15,638 nt of DNA from an uncultured Ruminococcus sp. (GCA_947589205.1 CANQCJ010000025.1:1-15638), one strand, 5' to 3'; shown: positions 7,901 through 14,174, counted from the stretch's first letter. Notes: generated from the sequence alone by a model not told the origin. Translations and numbers: made by a program.

Positions 7901-9727
7901 TTTGTTAATATAGGAATCGCTAAGTGAAAAACCTGCTGCGGGCTCTGATTGATACGTAATTGTTACAGTATTGCCCATCAGGTGTTCTTTTACAAACGAA
8001 TCAATAAATTCCAATGTAAATTCTTGATCTTTATTCCAATTGCCACTGTTCCAAATCAACTCTTCAAGATTTTGTGATACGTTGTAGGTTTCACTTGTTC
8101 CTTCACCTGAAACAGTTATCGTAACAGATTCCGGAATTATATTTAGATTTCCGTATCCGCTTCCCCATTCAGAATATGTATTGTCATATATTTTAAGTCC
8201 TGTTACATCACTTTGTACTTCTTCATAAGAGGGAACTTTAAACGTCACTTCCCAATTAAGCTTGCCGTCCTTTATTCCTGAAAACTTCTTATCTACACTT
8301 ATTCCAACGCCTTCAGAAACAACAACGCTTTCTGTTTTTTCAAAAATCTGCTTATCATTATTTTTATTAACAAATTCACCTGTGATCTTATTATCAACCG
8401 TTGTCTTTATATCACTGTTGATAAGATCATCAGAAACCGGAGTTTCATAAGTAAAGCTGTAATTGCCGTCTTCATCAAAATTCTCCGATTTTAAATCATT
8501 TAATTTTGCTGTAAATTTTCCGCCATCATCTTTAAAGCCCTCATCTAAAAGCGCTTGCTTAAGAGCATCAAGAGCTTGACCATCCAGATTCTTTACCGGC
8601 ATATCAGTTATTGTAACCTGGTCTTTTTCATAATCCCCGATATTTACGGTAATTGTCCAAGCTATAGTTTTGTCTTCTTTATTAAATGTACCCGATTTGT
8701 TTACTGCGGCGCTTAACAGCTTAGGATAATCTTCATCCTTAACTGTTTTTTCCTTATCCTTGCTTTTAACAGTAAATGTGATAGTGTTTTTGTTGCCATT
8801 CCAAGAAGTCAGGTCAGCGTCTTTCTTCATTTTTACTGTATAAGTAAAAATCTCACTGTTCGGCATATTCCATGACTCTTCATTATGCTGTATATTATCA
8901 CCATCTTTAAATGTGAAGGTCTTTGTTGCAGGGTCGTAATTAACATTGTCGCTGACTTTGGTAACTTCTCCGTAGTTATCACCAAATTCATCAACAAAAG
9001 AAAAACTTAAAGCTTCTTTATTACATTTTCCTGACATACCGCCTTTTATCGAAAAATCAACATAATACTCTCCATCATCTCCGCGATAAATATTGCCGGA
9101 AGACTTATCGACACCTATTTTCAGCGAATCATTGCCGGGGGCAGTAAATGTTTTACCAAAGAAATTGAATTTATAATCGCCCAGATCGTCAGTATCAAGG
9201 TCGTCCAAGCTGAGCTGTCCTTTAAATCCAAAGGTTCCATTATATCCGGAAGTACCCTCGGTAGCATTTGGATCATTGATCTGTATGTCTATTTGACCAT
9301 CATGTATAGTGTACATATACATATTAGTAGATGATGTTCCGTTTAGATCCTTAACACCCGAAAACTTATCATTAATACTGTAAAGATAGTGGAATACTTT
9401 CTTTGAAAGAACAGACCTCATTTCCGGATCTGACATATATTGGTCAGGAATTCTCCAATCAAAATCAAATTCCACACTATTTCCGTTAGTTATCTGCGGA
9501 AGCACAGTGCTTTCATCAGTCAAATCATAACTTATACCGTTGATCTTTATCATCAGCCTATAGATGTCAACTATATCAGTTATATCGTAGCTGTCATCGC
9601 CGATCTTCCCGCGTGTCTGATCCGGCACTGCAAACACCGAAATATCCGGCATAATAACGCTGAGCATCAAAACGAGGGAGGTCAGCGTAACAAGGAAGCG
9701 TGACCATAAGGTCTTTTCCTTTTGCAT
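1928..9727 (-). CDS. Giant sortase-anchored adhesin with CnaB/SpaA repeats
   Basis: A 2599-residue secreted surface protein. Residues 1-33 are a signal peptide (basic start, hydrophobic core, cleavage expected after VFA). Residues ~34-985 are beta-rich and non-repetitive, resembling Cna/MSCRAMM-type adhesion domains (recurring strand ends such as VDNKITGEF and FTNKADVVV). A CnaB domain lies at ~990-1120 (TKIWKDG...AYKIEE...VITNT). A short Pro/Thr linker leads to a longer CnaB-like region (~1135-1366) and then eight tandem SpaA-like domains (1367-2401). The C-terminus has six QQP units (2406-2423), a Ser/Thr/Asp stalk, a Gly/Ser linker, an NPNTG sorting motif (2568-2572), a hydrophobic span and the tail KKKNDDDE. 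I chose the start at 9727 rather than 9745 because AAAGGAG lies 8 nt before the ATG at 9727 and overlaps the codons that follow the upstream ATG. The gene is monocistronic, with no sortase or pilin partner in view. Class is certain; the ligand is unknown. Confidence 0.93.
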   Translation of the reverse strand: MQKEKTLWSRFLVTLTSLVLMLSVIMPDISVFAVPDQTRGKIGDDSYDITDIVDIYRLMIKINGISYDLTDESTVLPQITNGNSVEFDFDWRIPDQYMSDPEMRSVLSKKVFHYLYSINDKFSGVKDLNGTSSTNMYMYTIHDGQIDIQINDPNATEGTSGYNGTFGFKGQLSLDDLDTDDLGDYKFNFFGKTFTAPGNDSLKIGVDKSSGNIYRGDDGEYYVDFSIKGGMSGKCNKEALSFSFVDEFGDNYGEVTKVSDNVNYDPATKTFTFKDGDNIQHNEESWNMPNSEIFTYTVKMKKDADLTSWNGNKNTITFTVKSKDKEKTVKDEDYPKLLSAAVNKSGTFNKEDKTIAWTITVNIGDYEKDQVTITDMPVKNLDGQALDALKQALLDEGFKDDGGKFTAKLNDLKSENFDEDGNYSFTYETPVSDDLINSDIKTTVDNKITGEFVNKNNDKQIFEKTESVVVSEGVGISVDKKFSGIKDGKLNWEVTFKVPSYEEVQSDVTGLKIYDNTYSEWGSGYGNLNIIPESVTITVSGEGTSETYNVSQNLEELIWNSGNWNKDQEFTLEFIDSFVKEHLMGNTVTITYQSEPAAGFSLSDSYINKVDLSMSYNSGYYTDNAEATYIQDYVVQKDKSNIDTSNYNDYLMPIPWKVYLNNKKQDWKAGDTITITDTLPEGCEMIPDSAFYGIAVSYGAAPSDDGLSRNDENKINYTVKEDGSIVFTVTVDQQTAEKLNENTQNYLCIIYVTQMDSKSYQETLDEVIEKLNTKENIYETEKIEFTNKADVVVKNGEDTLVDAEDVTAVYSKEISKTNILDKRTYGEQLSNADGIIDGTVTQGYIIDFNSLRLKLTKNDSTDDLLVATDKMGLRLSLHEKDCENHPLKIEKINANGSSEDVTKLVKADYDEKTNRLIFNLKDQTYYRITYYVDYKTLNVPEEYLSDDTDNLYSNTISLSGYGNYNISNANKLSFGQYQSYSTVKYTDNATRIKIEGTKIWKDGNAADRPASLNVKLSKYKIVSKNGKNTYEFVEENQYNGNTLIVSDDGNGKWSFWIDELITKDSAGNSFAYKIEEIEVDGYKASYDSSYLKDGGYIVCDDVKPNETIVIDDLVITNTSTTPVKPDTPTIPDSDKTEITITKEWKNSDGTDYDPTPGEKNAVEFILTQTGYEYAGIENADDLIDNKDSVKLEDGDYLFVYTAADRDFYYRFDVKGGVASEVRESQFVTLKNNNISVDLEAAKESTPAAAVYNAGIALTVTDPIADGTIAFELPDYITGKALYKVGNDGVTEKTEETEITKTLEDGTADNTTTIITIEDMPIYDDHGQKIDYSLTENGIAGTDFTSKISSNEYAFTVTNTKNDETEKTATVKISKKSIFGSDELPGATLTLTENNGKGTITSESLELTDAAKAEWQSDDEAVTFTLADGSYTLTETIAPAGYNKLGSAVEFTIEKGVVTLGTVNADEAEYDEAAGTITIFDKPIIIDISKQDVANSNELEGAKMELTTDNGKIVNAWTEEVDGNRTVDGSVEFEKDNNGKATGLKCTWTSGKESKHIQLAKGKYTLTEVAAPADYAKPVNTVFTFEVNEYGRITDLTVTDGDDNVITDTNDLITKDGDTKLIVKNAPKKTVDISKLDAVSEKEIAGAEMVLTAKSTIAQILDSTAEDKSLDAKSLKWTSTEETNTVTLTPGTYELKETTAPAGYKSLGITTVITFTVGNDGTVTVETVKQGDTELEASKANEISLVDENGRLVVKNERTIFSFSKRDIADEKELEKATLKLESLSGKTIFDGAPDVKPVEGQPAGEWKETKEWLSSGTDAKFWLKPGIYTLTETGAPDKYSKLETVFKFKVNKVGTIETLGIYHGEEKLPDAKSFGYSANSDSVTIYNTKSGTISVSKMSIFGTEELEGATLKITTDGGKESIGYTDDNGTEKFATATENGKYYYEWKSGKTPKQFTLADGTYTITETVQPDGYQPLDTTVTFTVKNGKIKYTTSNSGKYAMVDGALVILNEPEKSDNSFSKQDMGGTELAGAELSIHKLNEVKDNEGNVTGYDFDVNKPIFNWTSETTPHEISTDDLKEKEIKTGLFVLHENAAPAGYEVTTDICFFIDEKGAAHTVKTDKDGKPVIENGKPVYTDDQAATVTMTDKALIIDISKTDIVSGSEIADAEMSLSTTDGAITAVVDKDGSVVKKYDDGTKNITWTSGKEATHIRLAKGTYTLTEVTAPAGYIQPVETTITFTVDENGSITDVSYTANDALTAYRSGDDRIVVTNKPIVISISKQSTTGSDELSGAQMKLTTTDGAIIAETDADGKASDTYPEGTTETNWTSGSQAKHFRLKAGTYTIKEIVAPAGFLQPTNTTVITFTVTDGGKVKDVKISENGKNLGALEGSDGKTVVVKNIPEPTPQQPQQPQQPQQPQQPQQPTNPDDSSSGTDIKPEGPGTDSSSTTDSKPDDSSSTTDSSSNTDSSSTTDSSSTADSSSKEDNSSETTSSETTSSENSSTVDESSEASSSETTSSDASSFDDSRDVTTNSNGLTTSGSGSNNSGSGTGTNSTGTASSAGGNGGGGNPNTGAAAATASALLLAAGIAIAGKKKNDDDE
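1931..2026 (-). other. C-terminal cell-wall sorting signal (NPNTG type)
   Basis: Encodes the last 32 residues of the adhesin: the pentapeptide NPNTG in place of LPXTG, a 19-residue Ala/Leu/Ile-rich membrane span, and a short tail of three lysines followed by acidic residues. The order motif - hydrophobic span - charged tail is the standard sortase substrate layout. The Leu-to-Asn change at position 1 points to a sortase with relaxed or different specificity. A Gly-rich linker precedes it. Confidence 0.85.
2459..2512 (-). repeat. Six 9-bp tandem repeats encoding Gln-Gln-Pro
   Basis: Six in-frame copies of a 9-bp unit (CAGCAGCCT with mostly third-position variants) encode (QQP)6 between the last SpaA-like domain and the Ser/Thr-rich stalk. 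The protein segment is likely an extended polyproline-like wall-spanning spacer. Copies are nearly but not fully identical, so slippage could change the number without breaking the frame. Confidence 0.9.
2525..5629 (-). repeat. Array of eight SpaA-like prealbumin-fold domains
   Basis: Eight divergent modules of about 116-144 codons, in protein order: 5282-5629, 4850-5281, 4457-4849, 4061-4456, 3692-4060, 3284-3691, 2909-3283, 2525-2908. Each starts with a strand carrying (I/F/V)SK, continues with E(L/I)xxAxx, then a W-S/T strand in most copies, a Y-T-L-x-E-x-x-x-P-x-x-Y-like block and a final strand ending in Asn or Asp (VTNKP, VKNAP, IFDKP and similar). The Lys, Glu and Asn/Asp match the intramolecular isopeptide triad of CnaB-type domains. 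The acceptor is Asp in modules 1 and 6 and Asn in the others. Bond formation is inferred from family knowledge. Confidence 0.88.
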
Positions 9728-9775
9728 AAATAAAACTCCTTTCATAAATTAAAATAAAGAAATAACTATGAAAAA

Positions 9776-9804
9776 ATTATAACACATTATTAAAAAATTG
9801 TCAA
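9776..9804 (-). promoter_or_regulatory. Consensus sigma-A promoter of the adhesin gene
   Basis: On the minus strand a perfect TTGACA (9799-9804) and a perfect TATAAT (9776-9781) are separated by 17 bp of AT-rich DNA. The 5' leader to the ATG at 9727 is about 43 nt and holds the AAAGGAG ribosome binding site (9736-9742). An AT-only 7-bp inverted repeat (9818-9824 with 9830-9836) lies just upstream of the -35 box, between pyrG and this promoter. Confidence 0.92.
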
Positions 9805-9855
9805 GAGAAAAATAGTCAAATTATCGGTCATAATTTATGCAGTTTTCACAAATTA

Positions 9856-11472
9856 TCAGTCGTTTTTCCTTGAAAATTCCACAGCCGCGCCGATAAAGTC
9901 TTTAAAGAGCTTGTGCGCCTTGTTGGGGCGGGACTTAAACTCGGGGTGGAACTGCACGCCGACGAACCACGGGTGTACCTCCTGCGGCAGCTCGATTATT
10001 TCCACAAGCTTTTCGTCCGGCGAAAGTCCCGCAAGCAGCAGACCCGCCTGGGAAAGCGTTTTTCTGTAGGCGTTGTTGAATTCCCAGCGGTGGCGGTGAC
10101 GCTCGTAGATGAGCGGTTCGCCGTAGACCCTGGCGGAGATCGTGCCGGGGGTCAGCTTGCAGGGATAAAGTCCGAGACGCATAGTGCCGCCCTTTTCGGT
10201 AATATCCTTCTGCTCGTCCATAATATCTATGACCGGGTGCTCCGTTTCGCCGAATTCGGTGGAATTTGCTCCGTCAAGCCCCGCCGCATGGCGCGAATAT
10301 TCAACGACCGACATCTGCATTCCCAGACATATGCCGAACATCGGCATGAGATTTTCCCTGGCATACCGTATCGCTTCGATCATGCCCTCTATTCCTCTGT
10401 CGCCGAAGCCGCCCGGAACGATTATACCGTCGCAGCCCGAAAGCATTTGCCCAACGGTGTCGGCGGTTATATCCTCGGATTGTATCCACTTGATCTTAAC
10501 GCTCGCGCCGTTTTCAAAGCCGCCGTGCCTTAACGCCTCGGCTACCGACAAATAAGCGTCCTCAAGCTCGACATACTTTCCGACAAGTCCGATAGTGACC
10601 TCCTTGTCGCAGTTATTCACCCTGTCGATCATCTCCAGCCAGTTGCTAAGATCCGGCTTGCGCTTTTCAAGTCCGAGATGCTCGCATACAACGTCCGCAA
10701 GCCCCTCCTTTTCCAGCCATATCGGCACCTCGTAAAGAGACGGCGCGGTCAGGTTCTGAATAACGTCCTCGGTGTGTACGTTGCAGAAAAGCGCGATCTT
10801 CTCGGTCATTTCCATAGGTATCGGCTGCTCTGAGCGCAGCACGAGAATGTTCGGCTGTATGCCGAGAGACAAAAGCTCCTTTACAGAATGCTGCGTCGGC
10901 TTTGATTTTAATTCCTTAGAGCCGGAAATGTACGGCACAAGGCAAACGTGTATGAACACGCTGTTTCCTCTGCCCATTTCCTTTGAAGCCTGCCTTATAG
11001 CTTCGAGAAACGGCGTCGATTCGATATCTCCGACCGTTCCGCCGATCTCGGTTATAACGACGTCAGTATTCGCCTGATTTCCGACGCGGTAGAGACGTTC
11101 CTTTATCTCGTTGGTGATGTGCGGGATTATCTGTACGGTAGAGCCGAGATAATCTCCGCGGCGTTCCTTGTTGAGCACCGTCCAGTATATCTTGCCCGTC
11201 GTGACGTTGGAATTTACCGAAAGATTCTCGTCGATAAATCTCTCGTAGTGTCCTAAGTCGAGATCCGTCTCCGCTCCGTCGTCGGTGACGAATACCTCGC
11301 CGTGCTGATAAGGCGACATCGTGCCGGGATCGACGTTTATGTACGGATCGAATTTCTGGATCGTCACACTGTAGCCGCGGCATTTGAGCAGCCGCCCGAG
11401 AGACGCCGCCGTTATGCCCTTGCCGAGACCCGAAACAACTCCGCCCGTAACAAAAACATACTTTGTTGCCAT
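9856..11472 (-). CDS. pyrG: CTP synthase
   Basis: Converts UTP to CTP using ATP and glutamine, the last step of pyrimidine nucleotide synthesis in the cytosol. At 538 residues it is the usual family length. The N-terminal synthetase domain has the P-loop SGLGKG (14-19) and GGTVGDIES (144-152). The C-terminal class I glutamine amidotransferase domain has the oxyanion loop PGGFGDRG (353-360), nucleophile Cys382 in GICLGMQ, and His509/Glu511 in FHPEF. RHRHRWEFN (458-466) is also conserved. Start at ATG 11472, preceded by a GGGGAGG ribosome binding site about 10 nt upstream. It is divergent from the LCP gene. I see no pyrimidine-sensing attenuator and no GGGC transcription start of the kind that controls Bacillus pyrG by reiterative transcription. 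No strong terminator follows, so read-through toward the adhesin is possible. Confidence 0.98.
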   Translation of the reverse strand: MATKYVFVTGGVVSGLGKGITAASLGRLLKCRGYSVTIQKFDPYINVDPGTMSPYQHGEVFVTDDGAETDLDLGHYERFIDENLSVNSNVTTGKIYWTVLNKERRGDYLGSTVQIIPHITNEIKERLYRVGNQANTDVVITEIGGTVGDIESTPFLEAIRQASKEMGRGNSVFIHVCLVPYISGSKELKSKPTQHSVKELLSLGIQPNILVLRSEQPIPMEMTEKIALFCNVHTEDVIQNLTAPSLYEVPIWLEKEGLADVVCEHLGLEKRKPDLSNWLEMIDRVNNCDKEVTIGLVGKYVELEDAYLSVAEALRHGGFENGASVKIKWIQSEDITADTVGQMLSGCDGIIVPGGFGDRGIEGMIEAIRYARENLMPMFGICLGMQMSVVEYSRHAAGLDGANSTEFGETEHPVIDIMDEQKDITEKGGTMRLGLYPCKLTPGTISARVYGEPLIYERHRHRWEFNNAYRKTLSQAGLLLAGLSPDEKLVEIIELPQEVHPWFVGVQFHPEFKSRPNKAHKLFKDFIGAAVEFSRKND

Positions 11473-11521
11473 ATTTTTTCAACCTCCCCTTGAATTATCG
11501 GTTATAAAAACACTTATAAAT

Positions 11522-11550
11522 ATAATAACAAATTTTTTGCAAAATTTCAA
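11522..11550 (-). promoter_or_regulatory. Sigma-A promoter of pyrG
   Basis: On the minus strand TTGAAA (11545-11550) and TATTAT (11522-11527) are spaced by 17 bp, each one mismatch from consensus. The leader to the ATG is about 45 nt and contains the GGGGAGG ribosome binding site (11483-11489). Confidence 0.75.
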
Positions 11551-11678
11551 GGGGTAAACGATATATTTATTACTTTTTTTACTTTTTCCCCGCGCCCGCG
11601 GCGCGCTTTATGACGATTTTTAAAGCATTATCCTAAAAAGCCGCCGTTAAGCGGGAATAATTTTGTAAAAATTGCAGA

Positions 11679-11707
11679 TTGTTTTTTTAGCTGTTTTAGT
11701 ATATAAT
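11679..11707 (+). promoter_or_regulatory. Likely promoter of the LCP gene
   Basis: A perfect TATAAT (11702-11707) lies about 58 nt before the LCP start codon. The -35 position at 17 bp spacing holds only TTGTTT (11679-11684, three of six matches). The weak -35 suggests lower or regulated activity compared with the other promoters here. A U7/A7 snap-back sequence (11722-11737) follows in the leader. Confidence 0.5.
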
Positions 11708-11765
11708 AATGTTGTGCGTAATTTTTTTGTAAAAAAACCTCATATTTTACGAAACGAGGCAAGCT

Positions 11766-13409
11766 ATGCGTGAAAATGAAAACGATATGGAGTTAAGCGA
11801 GCTTATCTCCTCGGCTAAGGAAAGCATAAAGCATCAAGAAGCGTCTGAGCAAGCTCAGACCAACGAGCAGGCTCAGACCGTTCAAAGCGGCGAAAGTGAT
11901 AAGAGCCGCGAAGAGCCGCCTAAAAAGCCGGCGTCTCCGCCGGATATTTCTTTTAAAAATTCTCCGCTGACCAATGCGGCGGCTGCGAGCCGACCCGCGC
12001 AGACCGAACGCAAAGTCCCCCCGAAGCGCGAGCAGACTCCGTCAGGAACGTCCCAAAAGCCGTCTGACGGCAGTGCGAACGCGGCAAAGAAGCGTCCGTC
12101 CGGCGCAAACAGCGCTGCGAAAGGGTCTGTAAATAATTCGGCTAAGGGCGCTGCGAAAAGACCGCAGGGAGCAAAAGCAAGGTCTGACACCGGCAAAAAA
12201 ACGGCTTCCAAGCCGTCCGAAAAAAAGACCTCGGCTAAAAGGCCGGTATCCGCCGAAGCGGTAAAAAAGACGTTTACCAAAAAACAGGCGGCGACTATCG
12301 GCGGACTTATCTTAGCCCTGCTTTTGGTGCTTATCCTTATTATATATATAATCTTCTCGTATTATTTCAACCTGCTCGACAGGGATAAGGACGTCATAAA
12401 CAATTCCGAAGCGATGACCTATTCGGACGTAGACCTTTCAAAGCCCGACACCCTAAACCGTCAGGAGGAGGACGAGAGGTTAAAGGAGCTTTTGGCAGAC
12501 GGCGAAAAGATAACCAACAAGGACGTTATGAATCTGCTGCTTATCGGCGAGGATCTTAGAGACACCGAATCGGGCGACGCGGGAAACACCGACGTTATGA
12601 TGATAATTTCGGTAAACACCGTGGACAAGACGATAACGCTCACATCTATAATGCGCGACTGCTATGTTACCTTCCAGGACGCTAACGGCTGGTGGTACAG
12701 CAGCAGGATAAATTCCGCCTACTGGCACGGCGGCGTTGAGCTTACTCAGCAGACTATCGAAAATTATCTCAACGTAAAGATAGACAGGTATGTTCTCGTA
12801 AACTTCAAGACGTTTATTGATATAGTGGACACTATCGGCGGACTCGACCTTACCGTTACCGACGAAGAAGCAAACGGCTATCCCGGCGCAGACCCGAACG
12901 GCGACAACACAAGAGGTATGCAGAACCCGCTCGATGAGCAGAACAAGTACCTCGGCAACAAAAAGGGTACGGACTACATCAAAAAGGGCGGCGATCTTCA
13001 CTTAAACGGAAATCAGGCTCTCGCTTACGCAAGACTGCGCCATGTGGGTAATTCCGATTACGACCGCACCCGCCGCCAGCGCACCGTTATAACCGAGATA
13101 ATCAAGAAAACGCGCGGACTTTCGCTTACCGAGATAAACGACCTCGCGCTTAAAGTCCTCCCGCAGCTAAAGACCGATATAACCAAAAAAGAAACGCTGC
13201 GCCTGATAGCCGACCTGCTCGATTACAGAAATTATGAGCTTCAGGAATTCCGCGTTCCCGCAGACGGCACGTTTACCGAACCGACCATAGACGGCATGGA
13301 CGTGCTTTCGGTAGACTATCAGACAAACGCGCAGATGTTCAAGGAAAAGGTCTACGGCTCTGTAGAGACCGACGCCGAAGGCAACGAGACCGATATGACG
13401 ATAGAATAA
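11766..13409 (+). CDS. LytR-CpsA-Psr (LCP) family cell-wall glycopolymer ligase
   Basis: LCP enzymes transfer teichoic acid, capsule or other glycopolymers from undecaprenyl-pyrophosphate carriers to peptidoglycan at the outer face of the membrane. This 547-residue protein has a hydrophilic Lys/Ala/Ser/Pro-rich cytoplasmic segment (1-~172), one transmembrane helix (~176-200), and an extracellular LCP domain from ~252. Recognisable landmarks are NLLLIGED (255-262), NTDVMM with the metal/pyrophosphate Asp276, SIMRD with Arg297, SSRINSAY (312-319), and ALAYARLRH...DYDRTRRQR (418-439) with its arginine cluster. Start ATG at 11766 follows GAGG with 6-nt spacing. It is divergent from pyrG and closed by a strong terminator, so monocistronic. 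The Lys-rich N-terminal segment is unusually long, since many LCP proteins have under 50 residues before the helix. Family firm; glycopolymer substrate unknown. Confidence 0.95.
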   Translation: MRENENDMELSELISSAKESIKHQEASEQAQTNEQAQTVQSGESDKSREEPPKKPASPPDISFKNSPLTNAAAASRPAQTERKVPPKREQTPSGTSQKPSDGSANAAKKRPSGANSAAKGSVNNSAKGAAKRPQGAKARSDTGKKTASKPSEKKTSAKRPVSAEAVKKTFTKKQAATIGGLILALLLVLILIIYIIFSYYFNLLDRDKDVINNSEAMTYSDVDLSKPDTLNRQEEDERLKELLADGEKITNKDVMNLLLIGEDLRDTESGDAGNTDVMMIISVNTVDKTITLTSIMRDCYVTFQDANGWWYSSRINSAYWHGGVELTQQTIENYLNVKIDRYVLVNFKTFIDIVDTIGGLDLTVTDEEANGYPGADPNGDNTRGMQNPLDEQNKYLGNKKGTDYIKKGGDLHLNGNQALAYARLRHVGNSDYDRTRRQRTVITEIIKKTRGLSLTEINDLALKVLPQLKTDITKKETLRLIADLLDYRNYELQEFRVPADGTFTEPTIDGMDVLSVDYQTNAQMFKEKVYGSVETDAEGNETDMTIE

Positions 13410-13432
13410 AAAAACAAAATATTTTTTTACAG

Positions 13433-13464
13433 GCGCGTCCGGAAAAAAACGGGCGCGTTTTTTT
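13433..13464 (+). terminator. Intrinsic terminator of the LCP gene
   Basis: An 8-bp GC-rich stem with one G-U pair (13434-13441 with 13450-13457), an A-rich 8-nt loop and a run of seven T (13458-13464), 24 nt after the LCP stop codon. Confidence 0.88.
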
Positions 13465-13560
13465 GCTGTCAACCCGCAGGCGCACAAAACATATAATGTA
13501 GTATATTTCGACAAAATGGTATAGCCCTTCTTTGTATAAGACGGTACAAAATCGGCAAAA

Positions 13561-13736
13561 ATGCTTTTAGAGGTAAGAAGTAAGAGGTAAGAGGTAAGAG
13601 CTTAGCAGCTTCAAAAATTTCTAAACCTCTATACCGCTGAGCGTTAAGCTCAGCGAAAAATGATCCTACCTTAGACTCTACCGGTCTGAACGAAGTTCAG
13701 ACGCTTACCTCTTAAAAGCCGGAGCGCAAGCGCAGG
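13561..13736. repeat. Compact hairpin-rich element with imperfect terminal inverted repeats
   Basis: Non-coding DNA between the LCP terminator and mazF. The ends form imperfect inverted repeats: 13564-13577 against 13704-13718, differing by one inserted base. Inside the left end are four tandem heptamers of AGGTAAG type (13571-13598, the second reading AAGTAAG). Two strong hairpins follow: 8-bp stem with 5-nt loop (13635-13642/13648-13655) and 8-bp stem with 3-nt loop (13684-13691/13695-13702). A short GCGC hairpin (13724-13733) ends it. The two main hairpins share a CTGARC...GYTCAG core with matching changes on both arms. It could be a small palindromic mobile element (REP/MITE-like) or a structured RNA. 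The remaining DNA at 13465-13560 holds no gene I can support. Confidence 0.6.
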
Positions 13737-13768
13737 CGTTCTAACATCTAATAAAGGAGTGAATAAAG

Positions 13769-14125
13769 ATGAGTGTACACAGAGGCGAAATATATTACGC
13801 CGATCTAAGCCCGGTCGTTGGGTCGGAGCAGGGGGGCATTCGTCCGGTACTTATTGTGCAAAACGACGTCGGCAACCAACATTCGCCGACCGTTATCGCC
13901 GCGGCGATAACCAGCCGCCACGACAAAGCGAAGCTGCCGACCCATATCGCCGTGGGCGGCGGAGAATGCGGGCTGGAAAAGGATTCTATCGTTCTGCTCG
14001 AACAGATACGCACGCTGGACAAAAGACGGCTAAAAGAAAGAATGGGAGAGCTGGACGCCGCCAATATGTCAAGAATAGATTCCGCATTGTCCATCTCCTT
14101 CGGTCTCGGCAATTCGGGAAGATGA
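13769..14125 (+). CDS. mazF: MazF/EndoA-family mRNA interferase toxin
   Basis: A ribosome-independent endoribonuclease that cuts single-stranded mRNA at short sequence motifs. The 118-residue product has the full-length single-domain fold and closely resembles Bacillus EndoA (NdoA): the opening RGEIYYADLSPVVGSEQGG (5-23), catalytic Arg25 in the following IRPVL, catalytic Thr48 in AAAITS, and the conserved LPTHI and LLEQIRTLDK strands. No inactivating change is visible. The start is fixed by AAGGAG (13754-13759) 9 nt upstream. A competing in-frame start at 13759 in another frame has no family match. EndoA genes normally follow directly behind an antitoxin gene; here the 350 bp upstream contain no antitoxin-like frame and none follows, so the gene looks unpaired locally. 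Its own promoter is not evident. Function firm; its control is unclear. Confidence 0.95.
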   Translation: MSVHRGEIYYADLSPVVGSEQGGIRPVLIVQNDVGNQHSPTVIAAAITSRHDKAKLPTHIAVGGGECGLEKDSIVLLEQIRTLDKRRLKERMGELDAANMSRIDSALSISFGLGNSGR

Positions 14126-14174
14126 CAAATGAACCGAGATAACTTAAATCTTGCATAAAAGCGCGTCTTTTTGG

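Noticed and set aside
9805..9855. Intrinsic terminator of pyrG
   Set aside because: The only inverted repeat (9818-9824/9830-9836) has an all A/T stem and a broken T run, too weak to call.
9913..10533. 206-codon + strand frame
   Set aside because: Antisense to the amidotransferase half of pyrG, which has an intact catalytic triad in the minus frame.
13492..13540. mazF promoter from TATAAT at 13492 or TATAAG at 13535
   Set aside because: Neither has a recognisable -35 box at 16-18 bp spacing, and both lie far upstream of the gene.
13571..13598. CRISPR array
   Set aside because: The repeats are 7-nt direct tandem copies with no spacers and no cas genes nearby.
13561..13768. Type III toxin-antitoxin (ToxIN-like) with the tandem heptamers as RNA antitoxin
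   Set aside because: The toxin is a canonical EndoA/MazF rather than ToxN, the four repeats are 7 nt rather than the ~35-nt units of toxI, and no terminator separates them from the toxin gene. Kept only as a remote alternative.
13759..14142. 127-codon frame overlapping mazF in another frame
   Set aside because: Begins inside the ribosome binding region of mazF, is Arg-rich without family features, and the overlapping frame encodes a canonical MazF.
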